Assembly: GCA_963576735.1 (NCBI GenBank)
Contig: OY755177.1
Span: forward strand, 10,354,001-10,418,000
DNA length: 64,000 nt
Direction: 5' to 3'
Origin: Bedellia somnulentella
Taxonomy: Eukaryota > Arthropoda > Insecta > Lepidoptera > Bedelliidae
Shown here: positions 21,376 to 31,250 of the stretch, piece by piece
Numbering within the stretch: position 1 is the first letter of the stretch
Layout of the letters: each line of letters begins with the position of its first letter
The notes under the pieces: generated by a model
Databases searched by the model: none
What the model saw: only the letters and a program-made list of their open reading frames with translations
What the model was told of the DNA's origin: nothing
Made by a program: the position numbers and the translations under genes

Positions 21376-21486
21376 GTGCAAATTCAAGTAATTTTAAAAC
21401 AATCCTCATTGTACATTTACGTATATATTAGTTTTCAAATATATAATTTTGGACTCTTTTAACAATGTCTTTGGAATAAATAATTA

Positions 21487-21710
21487 CTAATAAATAAAGA
21501 ATAAATAAAGGAAAAAAAAAAAATTCGACACAGGCGGGATTCGAACCTTGACACGGTACTCGTAGCTCAATTGGCAAGAGCGACGGGGGCGTATACCCGA
21601 GGTCGCGGGTTCGAATCCCGCCCGTGTCGAAATTTTTCTTTCCTTTGTTTATTCTTTATTTATTATTAATAATCCCCACATGAGGTTTTCATGAACAAAA
21701 AGATTTAAAA
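21487..21710 (+). mobile_element. Family E: tRNA-like head inside a hairpin
   Basis: A tRNA-like stretch has box A TAGCTCAATTGG at 21,563-21,574 and a perfect T-arm around GGTTCGAATCC (from 21,608), with a GCTC/GAGC D-stem. A tRNA-like 3' end at CCGTGTCG is followed by AAATTTTTCTTTCCTTTG and the conserved stretch CCCCACATGAGGTTTTCATG. The 3' half from the T-arm onward is mirrored upstream at 21,487-21,546, giving arms of about 60 bases. The anticodon stem does not pair well and the 5' acceptor strand is ambiguous, so it is not called as a functional tRNA. Confidence 0.65.
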
Positions 21711-21892
21711 TAATGTCTTTCGCCTTGTAGAACATTTTAAATTTTGTTTTGGTGGTCCAATTTTTGCTAATGGAAATTAAATGTGCGATGGGTTTTTCCT
21801 AATGTCGGGCGATGGTTCACAAAGATTTGGATTCTTGACTATATTACTACTTTTCTGTATATAATGTACAAGAAACACATAACTAGTAAAAT

Positions 21893-22010
21893 AATAACAT
21901 AACATAACATAAACGTTCACGCCGTTTATCCCCGAAGAGGTTGGCAGAGGTACCAATACTCCTGAACTCACATGGCAAGCGCCATCTAGTTTCCAGAGAA
22001 GGTACCCATA
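21893..22010 (-). mobile_element. SINE family C, 3' fragment
   Basis: (CATAA)n tail, GTTCACGCCGTTTATCCCCG, GGTTGGCAGAGGTACCAATA and TCACATGGCAAGCGCCATCT. It shares the CATGGC..CGCCATCTAG variant with the copy at 12.9 kb, so both belong to one subfamily. Confidence 0.85.
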
Positions 22011-22349
22011 TAATATTTTAGGTAGTAAAATAATATTTTAGTAAAATAGCTGGAGTATTCAAATTGTAGTGCAATGTTAAATATAGGAGTTAAACAGGGA
22101 TTTGACTGAAACAGCGTATGATGAGTATATAATCTGTCATACAAGTGCTGAGTCAAGGCCTTTTTGGTAATGATCTTTTTTTATACGTATTTGTCATTAT
22201 CTTGTGTATAATACCAAATAAACATTATTTCTTCTTCTTTCTTCAAATAGGTTCACCGTTTTTTTTATGAACAGTCTTTGTTTTTTGGTTTCCGCACAAA
22301 AAACGTTTTCTTAGTTCGTGAGCATCGTAGTAAGCAGATAAACATACAG
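22011..22349. other. AT-rich DNA, nothing recognised
   Basis: No recognised element between the C fragment and the next A copy. Confidence 0.4.
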
Positions 22350-22599
22350 ACATATACTCACGGCTATAAATCCCTAGAAAAGGATAGCCAGAGCTAAGGA
22401 ATTAGAAATTCCTCAGCCCCTTTTGGAAGTTGTGTGGGGAATAGATGGTGAAATAAAGGTTCTTGGTGATGGGTCTCCAACCGCATCGCCCAAAAATCCC
22501 TTAAATGCCCCAACCAACTACCGCTACCGTTATTCGACTTTTACGTACACCCACCGGGAGAAATGGGGTAGTGCTATTATAAGCCGACACTACACAGCA
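22350..22599 (-). mobile_element. SINE-like family A, full length
   Basis: Minus-strand copy from ACATATACTCACGGCTATAA to CCGACACTACACAGC. Its 5' two thirds are part of the 493-bp tandem duplication that starts at 22,420. Confidence 0.88.
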
Positions 22600-23406
22600 C
22601 ATAAAATAATACGAGAGTTTATTGATAAATCACTGCCCAGGATTACACTTTTCACCATAAGTCCATAGATAAATGTGGTTCAGTCAATGTTTGTTAGGGC
22701 TAATCACATTTACGTTCACTTCTACTTTTTGTTAGTCTGAGGCTTTGTCGTCACGATAGCTAAAAATACAGTTGAGCAAATATTCAAATGCGTAAATACG
22801 CATTATATTTATATAATAGGATTAAAAAATCTGTTGATAGAGGTTTTTTCCTTGAGTCGCGTCAGGACTCACCTTCACAAAGTTTTCTGATTATCTCAAA
22901 CGCATACATATAGTTTTGGAAGTTGTGTGGGGAATAGATGGTGAAATAAAGGTTCTTGGTGATGGGTCTCCAACCGCATCGCCCAAAAATCCCTTAAATG
23001 CCCCAACCAACTACCGCTACCGTTATTCGACTTTTACGTACACCCACCGGGAGAAATGGGGTAGTGCTATTCTAAGCCGACACTACACAGCACATAAAAT
23101 AATACGAGAGTTTATTGATAAATCACTGCCCAGGATTACACTTTTCACCATAAGTCCATAGATAAATGTGGGTCAGTAAATTTTTGTTAGGGCTAATCAC
23201 ATTTACGTTCACTTCTACTCTTTGTTAGTCCGAGGCTTTGTCGTCACGATAGCTAAAAATACAGTTGAGCAATTATTCAAATGCGTAAATACGCATTATA
23301 TTTATATAATAGGATTAAAAAATCTGTTGATAGAGGTTTTTTCCTTGAGTCGCGTCAGGACTCACCTTCACAAAGTTTTCTGATTATCTCAAACGCATAC
23401 ATATAG
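22420..23406. repeat. Tandem duplication, two 493-bp units
   Basis: Units at 22,420-22,912 and 22,913-23,405 are direct repeats with only about eight differences, for example ATTATAAGCC versus ATTCTAAGCC and GTGGTTCAGTCAATG versus GTGGGTCAGTAAATT. The unit starts inside an A element at TTTTGGAAGTTGTGTGGGGA and ends at CGCATACATATAG. The A tail is missing from the second unit, so duplication followed A insertion. Identical 81-codon frames at 22,423 and 22,916 are a by-product. Confidence 0.92.
22916..23092 (-). mobile_element. SINE-like family A, partial, made by duplication
   Basis: The 5' two thirds of the A copy at 22,350, repeated in the second tandem unit. It is not an independent insertion. 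Confidence 0.88.
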
Positions 23407-23633
23407 TAAAGGCTATAAATCCCTAAGAGGGACAGCCAGAGCTTTAAAATAAGAAATTCCTTAGACATTTTTGGAAGCCGAGTAGGGAAAGATTGAATTA
23501 ATAAATATTTATTACGGGTCTCCAAACACATCGCCTTTAATCACTTGAAAATCCCCTATACCCTGCATCCCCTCTTACGATCACCCACGGGTAGAAATGG
23601 GGTAGTTTTATTCTAAGCCAACACTAGACAACT
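23407..23633 (-). mobile_element. SINE-like family A, near full length
   Basis: Minus-strand copy: GGCTATAAATCCCTAAGAGG, AGCCGAGTAGGGAAAG, CCTCTTACGATCACCCACGG and TTCTAAGCCAACACTAGACA. The (CATA)n tail is lost at the duplication junction. Confidence 0.8.
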
Positions 23634-23696
23634 TCTGATTATCTTATATGAGGAATACAAAGGTCGGAACATTTCATGACCAAAAAGATAACTTAC

Positions 23697-23815
23697 ATAT
23701 TAACTCACCAAAATGAGGTAACCAGAGCTTAAGAATTTGAAATCCCTTAGCCACTTATGGAAATTGATTGGGGTAAATTTTGATTGGTGATGTATCTCCT
23801 ACCAGACCGTCCAAC
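23697..23815 (-). mobile_element. SINE-like family A, decayed 3' half
   Basis: AACTCACCAAAATGAGGTAA, CCAGAGCTTAAGAATTTGAA, CTTAGCCACTTATGGAAATT and GGTGATGTATCTCC follow family A on the minus strand. Confidence 0.55.
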
Positions 23816-24180
23816 AAACACATCAAATAAAATCGAAAACCGTTAAAATGTGAGTTAAAGTCTACTCGTGTATGGATGGAAAAAAGGTATATTCGAGAAA
23901 ATTTATGAAGTTGAAGAAGTGAAAGAGTATCGTCCGAATTGGCTATGGACGAATTTAGAATGTAACGTTAAAACATTTAAAAGTGTTTGGGACCCGATTG
24001 AGTGATCATTAAATAAATTGATCTAATCTCAACTTAGAATGAGATCATCACCCAAGACTGTGATTCTAAAAAACCGAAGCGATTAAAGTTAACGCGTTTT
24101 TTCATTTCTAATACCTATCGAATGATTAATGCGTTGCTATCAAGCGCATACTCGTATTTACCTTTGTTCCGCTCTTGATA
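23816..24180. other. AT-rich DNA, nothing recognised
   Basis: No element or gene recognised. Confidence 0.4.
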
Positions 24181-24183
24181 AGT

Positions 24184-24394
24184 TATATAAACGTATATGC
24201 ATTCGCGGTGCACAGATAGGCAATTCTTATCGAGGTGGTTTGCGTGCAAAACTGATAATGCGTTGATATAGCTCGAGTCAAGGTCGCCGTATTTTACATT
24301 AAGTAAATAATTCTGGTGCTAGTCTGTTGCATTTTTGTGTTTTAGTGCATTTTTGAGTGCTCATTTTCGTGGCAGAGCTCAGTTCCGAGTAAGT
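24184..24394 (+). promoter_or_regulatory. Possible TATA promoter and short first exon
   Basis: TATATAAA at 24,184-24,191 followed about 200 bases later by a consensus splice donor, CCGA|GTAAGTAA, with the intron side starting at 24,389. If transcription starts about 30 bases after the TATA box, the exon would be about 175 bases and non-coding. No downstream acceptor or coding exon was identified, and such motif pairs occur by chance in AT-rich DNA. Confidence 0.2.
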
Positions 24395-24401
24395 AACAAA
24401 T

Positions 24402-24545
24402 GTTTATTTATTTAAACACTTTATTGCATACACAAAAACACACAAACAGTATATTACACAATAGTTACAACAGTACATGTACACAAAGGCGGACTTATCG
24501 CCTTAACGCGATTTCTTCCAGTCAACCTTTATGGTGAGGAACAAA
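24402..24545 (-). mobile_element. Non-LTR retrotransposon 3' UTR/tail
   Basis: On the minus strand: GCGATTTCGTTAAGGC-type GC blocks (here as CGCCTTAACGCGATTTCTTC), then TGTACATGTACTGTTG and a polyadenylation-like TGCAATAAAGTGTTTAAATA end. This design is common for Jockey/CR1-type ends in Lepidoptera and is also seen at 26.85 kb. Only the tail is present. Confidence 0.6.
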
Positions 24546-25237
24546 TTAGACAACTCTTATAACAAATGTTATATCCGAAAGCCTAAAAATATTTGAAAGT
24601 ATTGTTGTCTGATGAGATTTTTCGGTCAAGGCGTTGCGTCTAGAGATAGGTCAGTTACGCCGAATTATAATACGGTGAGTTGGTTTTCGTGCTCAATATC
24701 AGGTTTGACAAGGTCTTTGTCGATATAATGCAATTAATATTAGTAGTTGTTATGCTATTATAGATGAATGTTCTTATAGTTATAACTATATTTTTATAAG
24801 TTTCTTAAGATTATAATACTTTCGTAACAAATGTTTACGTTTATGTTAAATAGTATTTAAGTGAACCAGATATTAACAAGGCTAACAATTTATTGAAAAA
24901 TAAAAGTGAACGTAATTAAGATTAACCCCAGAAAGTTATATAAGATTGCAATTAAATATTAAGACCCATCTATTGATACGTTGAATTTGGATAAGAGTTT
25001 AATATTCAAATGTTGTACCGATAAAGTGCAAAGCTGTTAAATAAACGGTCTAGTCATTATGTATTATGTTTTAATAGAGAATAGATAAATAGTCATACAT
25101 ACCAATCAATTGAATTCCCACAAAACAAATGTGTAAAATATAAACATATAAAATATGTAACATTCTTATAATGCTATGGAACATAAGCTTAAAATAGCAC
25201 GAATTCATATCTTCTCGGGGGTGTCGTACAAAGTGAC
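24546..25237. other. AT-rich DNA, nothing recognised
   Basis: No element or gene recognised. Confidence 0.4.
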
Positions 25238-25240
25238 TAA

Positions 25241-25378
25241 CGCCCGATTTCTGAATTAAGTATTCAAGCTGAGAACAACTTAAGTATCGTTCTGTCGCAT
25301 TAAAATCTTAACAACTGACTGAGACAAAACGATACTTAAGTCCCTCTCAGCTTGAATACTTAATTCAGAAATCGGGCG
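25241..25378. mobile_element. Palindromic MITE family F with TAA TSD
   Basis: 138-bp hairpin element from CGCCCGATTTCTGAATTAAG to its complement, flanked by TAA on both sides (25,238-25,240 and 25,379-25,381). Three-base TWA duplications are characteristic of PIF/Harbinger-type transposons; the superfamily call is an inference. Confidence 0.9.
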
Positions 25379-25442
25379 TAAGGGTTTCTCTAGCGTTGAG
25401 CAATATGGTAGGAGGCTCAACATTAAGCTTTTCTCAATTTTA

Positions 25443-25535
25443 TGTTTTTTCAATTGACTACCAAAAATGTGTGAGGAATTTCGGATCATGTTGGCTATCC
25501 TCATCTTCGGATTTATAGCCGTATGTATGTGTATA
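25443..25535 (+). mobile_element. SINE-like family A, 3' fragment
   Basis: TTGACTACCAAAAATGTGTG, TTGGCTATCCTCATCTTCGG and ATTTATAGCCGTATGTATGT, the last 90 bases of A. Confidence 0.65.
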
Positions 25536-25654
25536 AACACGATTGCGGTATTGTGGAGAAACGCGAACTAACGGTGAAGGTCATATTTATAAAAATATTT
25601 GAGCTTCATGACTTAGCCTTATTAAGGAGATATCAATCCAGATATTATCATACA

Positions 25655-25745
25655 TACATATATATACTCACAGATAATATGCAGAGACTATCGATCGTCA
25701 CTTTGTACGATGTTGACGACTCTCTAGCTTCGTTCATAGCCATCA
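25655..25745 (-). mobile_element. RTE-a 3' end fragment
   Basis: CATACATATATATACTCACA, GCAGAGACTATCGATCGTCA and TTTGTACGATG on the minus strand, abutting composite repeat G. Confidence 0.7.
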
Positions 25746-25746
25746 A

Positions 25747-26330
25747 CCTTTTTAACCGACTTCAAAATAGGAGTGTTCTCAATTCGACCGTATATTTTTT
25801 TCATGTTTGTTCGCCGAATTCTTCGCCATTTATGAACCGATTTTGACTATTATTTTTTTATTCGAAAGAAGATAATCCCAGATTCGTACCACGGTGAGGA
25901 TATCAGGGTCTGATGATGGGATCCTGGAGAAATCGAGAGGAACCCTGAAATTTTATAGGCAAATGTACCGCGTTTTACGTATTTTCTGAATTTATAATGG
26001 CATTTGCTTCTGAGCTGATGATGGAAGGTGTAGGTCCTCAATCACTAGGAGTAAGGAAACAGTTCTTTCAACATTCTATATAGATTTATACTCCTCTTCG
26101 TAGCTTTTATGAAGAGAAGTTCGGGTTCACTAAAAATTTCTTTTGTTATGTTATTATGTTACCGAGAAAGTACCATGAAACCAGGATGTGATGATGGCAT
26201 CCCAGGAAATCGAGGGGACTGTCGAAACTTAAAATCATGTGACAGTATATTTGTTCAAAACGCCGATAGGCCTGCCCTGTATAACGTGAGAACACTGTCC
26301 AAGCAAATCGTGGGTACTCTGAACTGAATG
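25747..26330 (+). mobile_element. Composite repeat G, copy 2
   Basis: Same order as copy 1 at 8.63 kb: CCGACTTCAAAATAGGAGTG, CCATTTATGAACCGATTTTG, GGGATCCTGGAGAAATCGAG, ATTCTATATAGATTTATACT, GGCATCCCAGGAAATCGAGG, then C-family sequence (GTGACAGTATATTTGTTCAA to CGTGGGTACTCTGAA) from about 26,237. The copies stay alike across about 580 bases and diverge right after CTCTGAAC. Confidence 0.75.
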
Positions 26331-26639
26331 GGTGTTTCGTTCTCCCTTACGCGACTTTTCCTTAAAGCATCCTTTGATTTTCTATCTAGGCCCGCAGGTA
26401 AACAAAATAGTAATAAGTATGCTAAAGTCATAATAACAAATATTATAATTACCTGTTAAAAAAACTATAAAATAAACGGACAGTAAATCTTATCTCTAAA
26501 AAACTATCACTAATTCACTAAAAAAACTCAGAGTGATTTAAGAACTTATCACTAAAAAGTATAAAATAAAAAAGAAAAACAAAAACTTCAAATTAAAAAC
26601 TAAACAGAAAAATTAAATATTATTATTTTTTATTTAAAA
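26331..26639. other. AT-rich DNA, nothing recognised
   Basis: A-rich sequence with no gene recognised; it may be degraded fold-back flank. Confidence 0.35.
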
Positions 26640-27320
26640 AAGAACCGCCTTCAAAAATCCAACTGAAAAGTATAAAATAATTTTTATTTATTTTATTATG
26701 TACAACTCTATTCAACTATAGTTGTAGGGTAAATTGATTTTTGTACGTATTACCATTTAAAACGTTAGGCGATAGATATATATTGTTTGGATTGTAATAA
26801 TCAGAGATAGATAGTAGGGTGAATTTACTTAAGAATTTTAGTATTTAAGCGATCTCTTCCAAAGGTTGTCTGGAAGAGATCGCTTTTAGCGATAAGACCG
26901 CCGATTGTACCTCATTGTAAACTGTATGAAAATTTCTAATGTAAATTTGTGTTTGATGTACAATAAAGAGTTATTCTATTCTATTCTATATATCTATCGC
27001 CTAACGTTTTAAATGGTAATACGTACAAAAATCAATTTACCCTACAACTACAAGGTACCCTACATTGTACATGTATATGAAGTGCGAAATACACACTTAT
27101 TATTATCAATCATCACGCAGGCTGGCACCGGCTCACAAATTAATTTGAGAGAATTTTAAGATTTAAGTAGGTTAAACTGACGCGTGTGAAATAAAGAAAT
27201 TGCTAAGGTATTAATCGCAATACTCATATTCTATTAAAAAACTTATTTCGTACTTTTTAGTACTAGATTGTTTATTTTCTGTTGTTTTTCCAACTATGAA
27301 GGTGGTTTTTTTTTTGTTAA
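26640..27320. mobile_element. Fold-back element, copy 2, rearranged
   Basis: The left arm at 26,717-26,785 (TAGTTGTAGGGTAAATTGAT, TTTAAAACGTTAGGCGATAG) returns inverted and practically perfect at 26,987-27,053. To the right it continues like copy 1 (TGTATATGAAGTGCGAAATA, CTGACGCGTGTG) and ends with TAGTACTAGATTGTTTATTT, the complement of the left end of copy 1. A LINE tail sits between the arms. Confidence 0.8.
26850..26986 (+). mobile_element. Non-LTR retrotransposon 3' tail with (TATTC)n
   Basis: GATCTCTTCCAAAGGTTGTC and AGCGATAAGACCGCCGATTG, then GTACAATAAAGAGTTATTC and a (TATTC)n tail. The AATAAA signal and pentamer tail mark a 3' end of the Jockey/CR1 sort. GATCTCTTCCA and TGGAAGAGATC at its start form a small stem. 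Confidence 0.75.
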
Positions 27321-27331
27321 AAAATGTTTTT

Positions 27332-27490
27332 CATACATACTCTTTTATTCTTCATATTTCGGACACATGTCTTTTTGAGCACACTCTCTATTTGGTTCAA
27401 ATGTGTCCTCCCAAGTCGACCTCTACTAAAATTTTATCGTTCACATTGGCTTTTAAGATATGAAGACTTGTAGAAAGAAAAGTTCATTAA
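27332..27490 (-). pseudogene. RTE-a ORF relic, internal part
   Basis: TCTTTTATTCTTCATATTTC, GAGCACACTCTCTATTTGG and AATGTGTCCTCCCAAGTCG correspond to the stretch from KRACMKR back to GRPRRTHLDQIESVLKKAG in the copy at 53.5 kb. The terminal end is missing. Confidence 0.65.
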
Positions 27491-27984
27491 AATTATGTCA
27501 ATTTTGCCACACTTGCTATGTGGACGAGTAATCGCAGTAAGATCATATTTTATTCAGTAAAATACTGCTGCCTATTCTCACGAAATCCTTCTGTCATCCC
27601 TTACGACTTCAAGCTTCGGCCCTACTAAACTTGTACCTAAAAGTCGTGTTTCCTACTAAAGTTATCTTCGGACGAAAATTACCATTATCGTATCATATCA
27701 ATCAAATATTCACGCGTAGAAAGGATAATACAGGAGCATAAGACATTAAGATAGAATGCTATAAAAAACTTAGGCATCAAAAGTCAGATTTTATATTTAA
27801 ATTGCAATTATGGATTTTAAAGCATGAACAAATTAAGTACATAACTAATATGAAATGGCTACATTTCTTACCGATAAACCTTCGCAAGATTAGACTGAAA
27901 TTGGCTTGTAGTTCTAGTTTTATAGAACCGTCCACATAGATTTTAGTTAGTTCATAGTCCATATTTTTATGCAACACTGATTAT
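27491..27984. other. AT-rich DNA, nothing recognised
   Basis: No recognised repeat; the minus-strand frame at 27,777-27,977 has no domain features. Confidence 0.4.
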
Positions 27985-27994
27985 ATCCATGCAT

Positions 27995-28237
27995 TCATAT
28001 AAATATATATACCCACGACTATAAATCCCTACATGGGGTAGCCAGACCTAAGGGATAAGAAATTCCTCAGCCACGTTTGGAAAGTTGGGTGGGGAAAAGA
28101 TGGTGAGATAAAGATTGTTGGTGATGTGTCTCCAGCCGCATCGCCCAAAAACCTTTTAAAAACCCCAATACCGTTAGTCGCCTCTTACGTACACCCACCG
28201 GAAGAAATGGGGTAGCAATATTCTAAGCCTACACAGC
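27995..28237 (-). mobile_element. SINE-like family A, full length, perfect TSD
   Basis: Minus-strand copy bounded by perfect 10-bp direct repeats ATCCATGCAT at 27,985-27,994 and 28,238-28,247. A small deletion near the 5' end merges GCCGACACTACACAGC into GCCTACACAGC. Confidence 0.9.
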
Positions 28238-28247
28238 ATCCATGCAT

Positions 28248-28514
28248 ACTAGAAATAAAATGCAGTCTAAAATATTACGTGAAAACATTAAAAAAAAAAT
28301 AGGATTTTATAGTTTTTATAGCTAGTTTTAACAAATTACACAAACATTTAAAAGTTTTTATATGCCAATACTGACCCCAATTCATACCTCTAAGTCGTGT
28401 AACATGAAATTCGTTCGTTCATGCAGCCGCAAATTTGCAAATTTTACCTTATAAGTTATCTATTGATTATAAGTTATTATTACTAATCAAAGTGATTCTA
28501 TGTTAATATTAATA
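28248..28514. other. AT-rich DNA, nothing recognised
   Basis: No recognised repeat or gene. Confidence 0.4.
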
Positions 28515-28975
28515 CTTTTTCAGGATTGCGTACCTTAAAAGAGAAAATGGAACCCTTATAGGATCACTTTGTTGTCCATCTATCAAGACCGTTTTTCTCA
28601 GGAACGCGTGGAGCTATCAAACTAAAATATAATACTCATTTCTACTGTCATCGAAAAATCAAACTCCTAACCCAACGCAATCAAAAGATACAGTAATTTA
28701 GGCCGCAAATTTTCGAAACACGCACGGAAATCAAAACCAACAGGTCACTTCCAGTGAACTTACAATCTTGAAATTTAGTACGAAGTAACGTCTTATATTA
28801 CAAATTTAGAAAAAAATACGAGAACCGTAAGTTTTTAGTTACATCATATAATAAAAAATATTTTGGAAAAATGTCGTAATAGATGAACTTTTACTTATAT
28901 ACCTACAGGTTGTACGGAACCCTCGGTGCACGAGGTGCGCGATTCCAACTCGCACATGACCGGTTCTTTTAACCT
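28515..28975 (+). mobile_element. Dispersed repeat I
   Basis: AATGGAACCCTTATAGGATC, TTTTTCTCAGGAACGCGTGG, CAATCAAAAGATACAG, CGCAAATTTTCG and finally GTACGGAACCCTCGGTGCAC followed by GACCGGTT. This series is a widespread lepidopteran repeat in my recollection. No coding capacity is seen. It occurs once in the window. Confidence 0.55.
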
Positions 28976-28994
28976 TATTTATGAGTTTTCTCTT

Positions 28995-29075
28995 AGAGAC
29001 TCGAGGCTCGAGAAGACTCGAGAATTCCGCCTAAAGAATACTCGTGCCTCGAGAACTCAAATAGGTCGAGAAAAC
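28995..29075. repeat. CTCGAG-rich cluster
   Basis: Several ACTCGAG/CTCGAG hexamers within 80 bases (GAGACTCGAGGCTCGAGAAG, then GACTCGAGAATTCC, GCCTCGAGAACTC, GGTCGAGAAAAC). It looks like a decayed short tandem array of about 10-14 bases. Confidence 0.5.
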
Positions 29076-29092
29076 AGAAACCCTAAGCCGGT

Positions 29093-29341
29093 ACATACAT
29101 ACATATACTCACGGCTATAAATCCTTAGAAGGGGTAGCCAGAGCTAAGGAATTAAAAAATACTCAGCCTCTTTTGGAAAGTTGAGTGGGCAAAAGATGGT
29201 GAAATAAAGAAGGTTGGTGATGGGTCTCCAATCACATCACCCAAAAATCCCTTAAAAGCCACAATACCGGTAGTCGCCTCTTACGTTCACCCACCGGAAG
29301 AAATGGGGTAGTGCTTTTCTAACAGTCACTACACAGCTAAG
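29093..29341 (-). mobile_element. SINE-like family A, full length, perfect TSD
   Basis: Minus-strand copy bounded by perfect 10-bp repeats CTAAGCCGGT at 29,083-29,092 and 29,342-29,351. Confidence 0.9.
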
Positions 29342-29351
29342 CTAAGCCGGT

Positions 29352-30575
29352 CTTATAGGTTTATCTATAATAACTTGAAAAAACAAAACAACTCTCTATT
29401 TCGTTGAAGAAAGGTTAATAAAATTATATTTTCCATTAATGAGCTGAAAAAAGTTTTGAGGACTGGTAGCATTTAACACATTAAGTGTGTAAGTATGTGC
29501 GTGTGAGTCGACACGGATAATTAAACATATAACACTCTTTTATTGTTACCGACACCATTTCTTGCAAATGTCAATTAATGCTAGGGATGCATGCCCCGAG
29601 CTGTCTGCGAAAACTTAATGATATAAACAAAAACTAACTAAACAATGCCACTGCCGCTTGACTGACATATTCTGAGAACTTTTATATGCTCACCATTTGT
29701 CATAACATCGAAGTAAAAACGACTATAAGAAGTTGTTGAGTAGCTCATTTTATTAGTTGCAGTTGTACACATTAAGTTTGATAAGCTCAACATTTTGTGA
29801 ATATCCTTCTTCTTCGTTCCAGCTATGAATTAAGTCATGTAACAGTGTTTTGATAAATGATTCCGTTGTAGTATATTTACATAAAGCCTAATTTCAGATC
29901 AAAAGTTTCCGGTTGTAAAATCAAAGAGGTAATCCCGTATAGCATCTGTTTTAAAATCTCAAGTGACGTTCAGAAAAGAGTGCACGACTAATTGTATATT
30001 CTGTATTGTTAGAAAAACATGGAAACAGCAAAAGTTTTATGACAGCTTTTAGTTAGTCAGCTTTTGAGGTTTACCTCTAATACTTCTACTCTACTTATCG
30101 TATTTAGCTTTACCATGTTGTGCCTGGTTTAAATAGTCCTAACTCTTTTAGGTTTTCAAAGCAATTAGTACGAAAATATGTGTGTTTTTGAGAATGTACT
30201 AGGGCTGAAAAACTTATCATCAGCGATTGTTAAACTCACCATCATTGTCATATTTTACTATCAAAAAACGGCTAAGTAATTCAGACTTTGTAGCATTGTT
30301 GCCGTAAGTTTATGCATGTACTTTTAATAATTCATCGAATGTGAAATATTTGTGTTATTCTTATTTTAAATTCAAAAATAGGTAAAAAACTGTAACAAGG
30401 TCAAAGTTAACAAGGTCATCAAAATGTCACCTAGTCTGGTTTCTAACTTTAATATGAAATATTTTCAGAACTCCTTTCTAAAGTTAATTCTTTATAGTCG
30501 CAGCTGCGTAGTATTCTCTAACGTTTAGATTTGATTAGCGACTTTAAACCAGTTAACGTATTTTTCTTCGTACAC
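29352..30575. other. AT-rich DNA without recognised elements
   Basis: About 1.2 kb with no family member and no frame longer than 60 codons. Confidence 0.4.
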
Positions 30576-30578
30576 TAA

Positions 30579-30715
30579 CGCCCGATCTCTGAATTGAGTA
30601 TTTCAGCTGAGAACAACTTAAGTATCGTTTTGTCGCATTGAAACCTTAACAACTGAATGAGACAAAACATACTTAAGTCGTTCTCAGCTTGAATACTCAA
30701 TTCAGAAATCGGGCG
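30579..30715. mobile_element. Palindromic MITE family F with TAA TSD
   Basis: 137-bp hairpin with ends CGCCCGATCTCTGAATTGAG and complement, flanked by TAA at 30,576-30,578 and 30,716-30,718. Confidence 0.9.
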
Positions 30716-30804
30716 TAAGGAAGTATATAATATAGTATACACTAAGGAAGCTATATTTTTTTGTTGAAGTTCTGCTTTTTACTTTTTTTGTGACGCGAAT
30801 AAAA

Positions 30805-31235
30805 ATAGTAATCCTTGGTGTAACGGACATGGTAGGTTCACTTCCCCGTGTGTAAAATTACCATAAATATATTCGACACTCACATATTCAACAACCGATG
30901 CGTCGTTGGTTCAAATCCCAGGTCAAGCCTACACCAATTTTCTTTACTAAAGTCTAAAGTCGTATGTAAGGTTAATTTATCATGGTTGTTAACGTTGAGG
31001 GAAAACAAAATGAAGAAACCCACATGGCTAAGTGTATTTAGTCAGTTGACAGTCTATTTGTACCAAACAGCGATAGGCCTTACCCCTATCACGTGAGTAC
31101 TCTGTCCAAGCAAAATGTGGGTACTTTGATTTGAACACCAGGGGCAACGCCACTTGATGTTCAGAAGTATTAGTACCTAAGCCAACATCAGCCCTTCGGG
31201 GATAAACGGCGTGAACATTGAGTTGAGACTCACAA
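30805..31235 (+). mobile_element. SINE family C with a variant tRNA-like head
   Basis: The head TCCTTGGTGTAACGGACATG and box B-like GGTTCAAATCC (near 30,909) differ from the head at 5.84 kb, while the body is typical (ACCAATTTTCTTTACTAAAG, GCGATAGGCC, GCAAAATGTGGGTACT, CCCTTCGGGGATAAACGGC). It ends GTGAACATTGAGTTGAG. Confidence 0.8.
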
Positions 31236-31250
31236 ATTCACACTCATAGC

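Noticed and set aside
21551..21632. A functional tRNA gene
   Set aside because: Box A and the T-arm are good, but the anticodon stem and the acceptor/D-arm spacing do not fit one consistent cloverleaf, and the sequence is embedded in a repeated hairpin element.
22423..23161. Two identical 81-codon frames suggesting a duplicated gene
   Set aside because: They run antisense through a SINE-like A element and were copied by the 493-bp tandem duplication.
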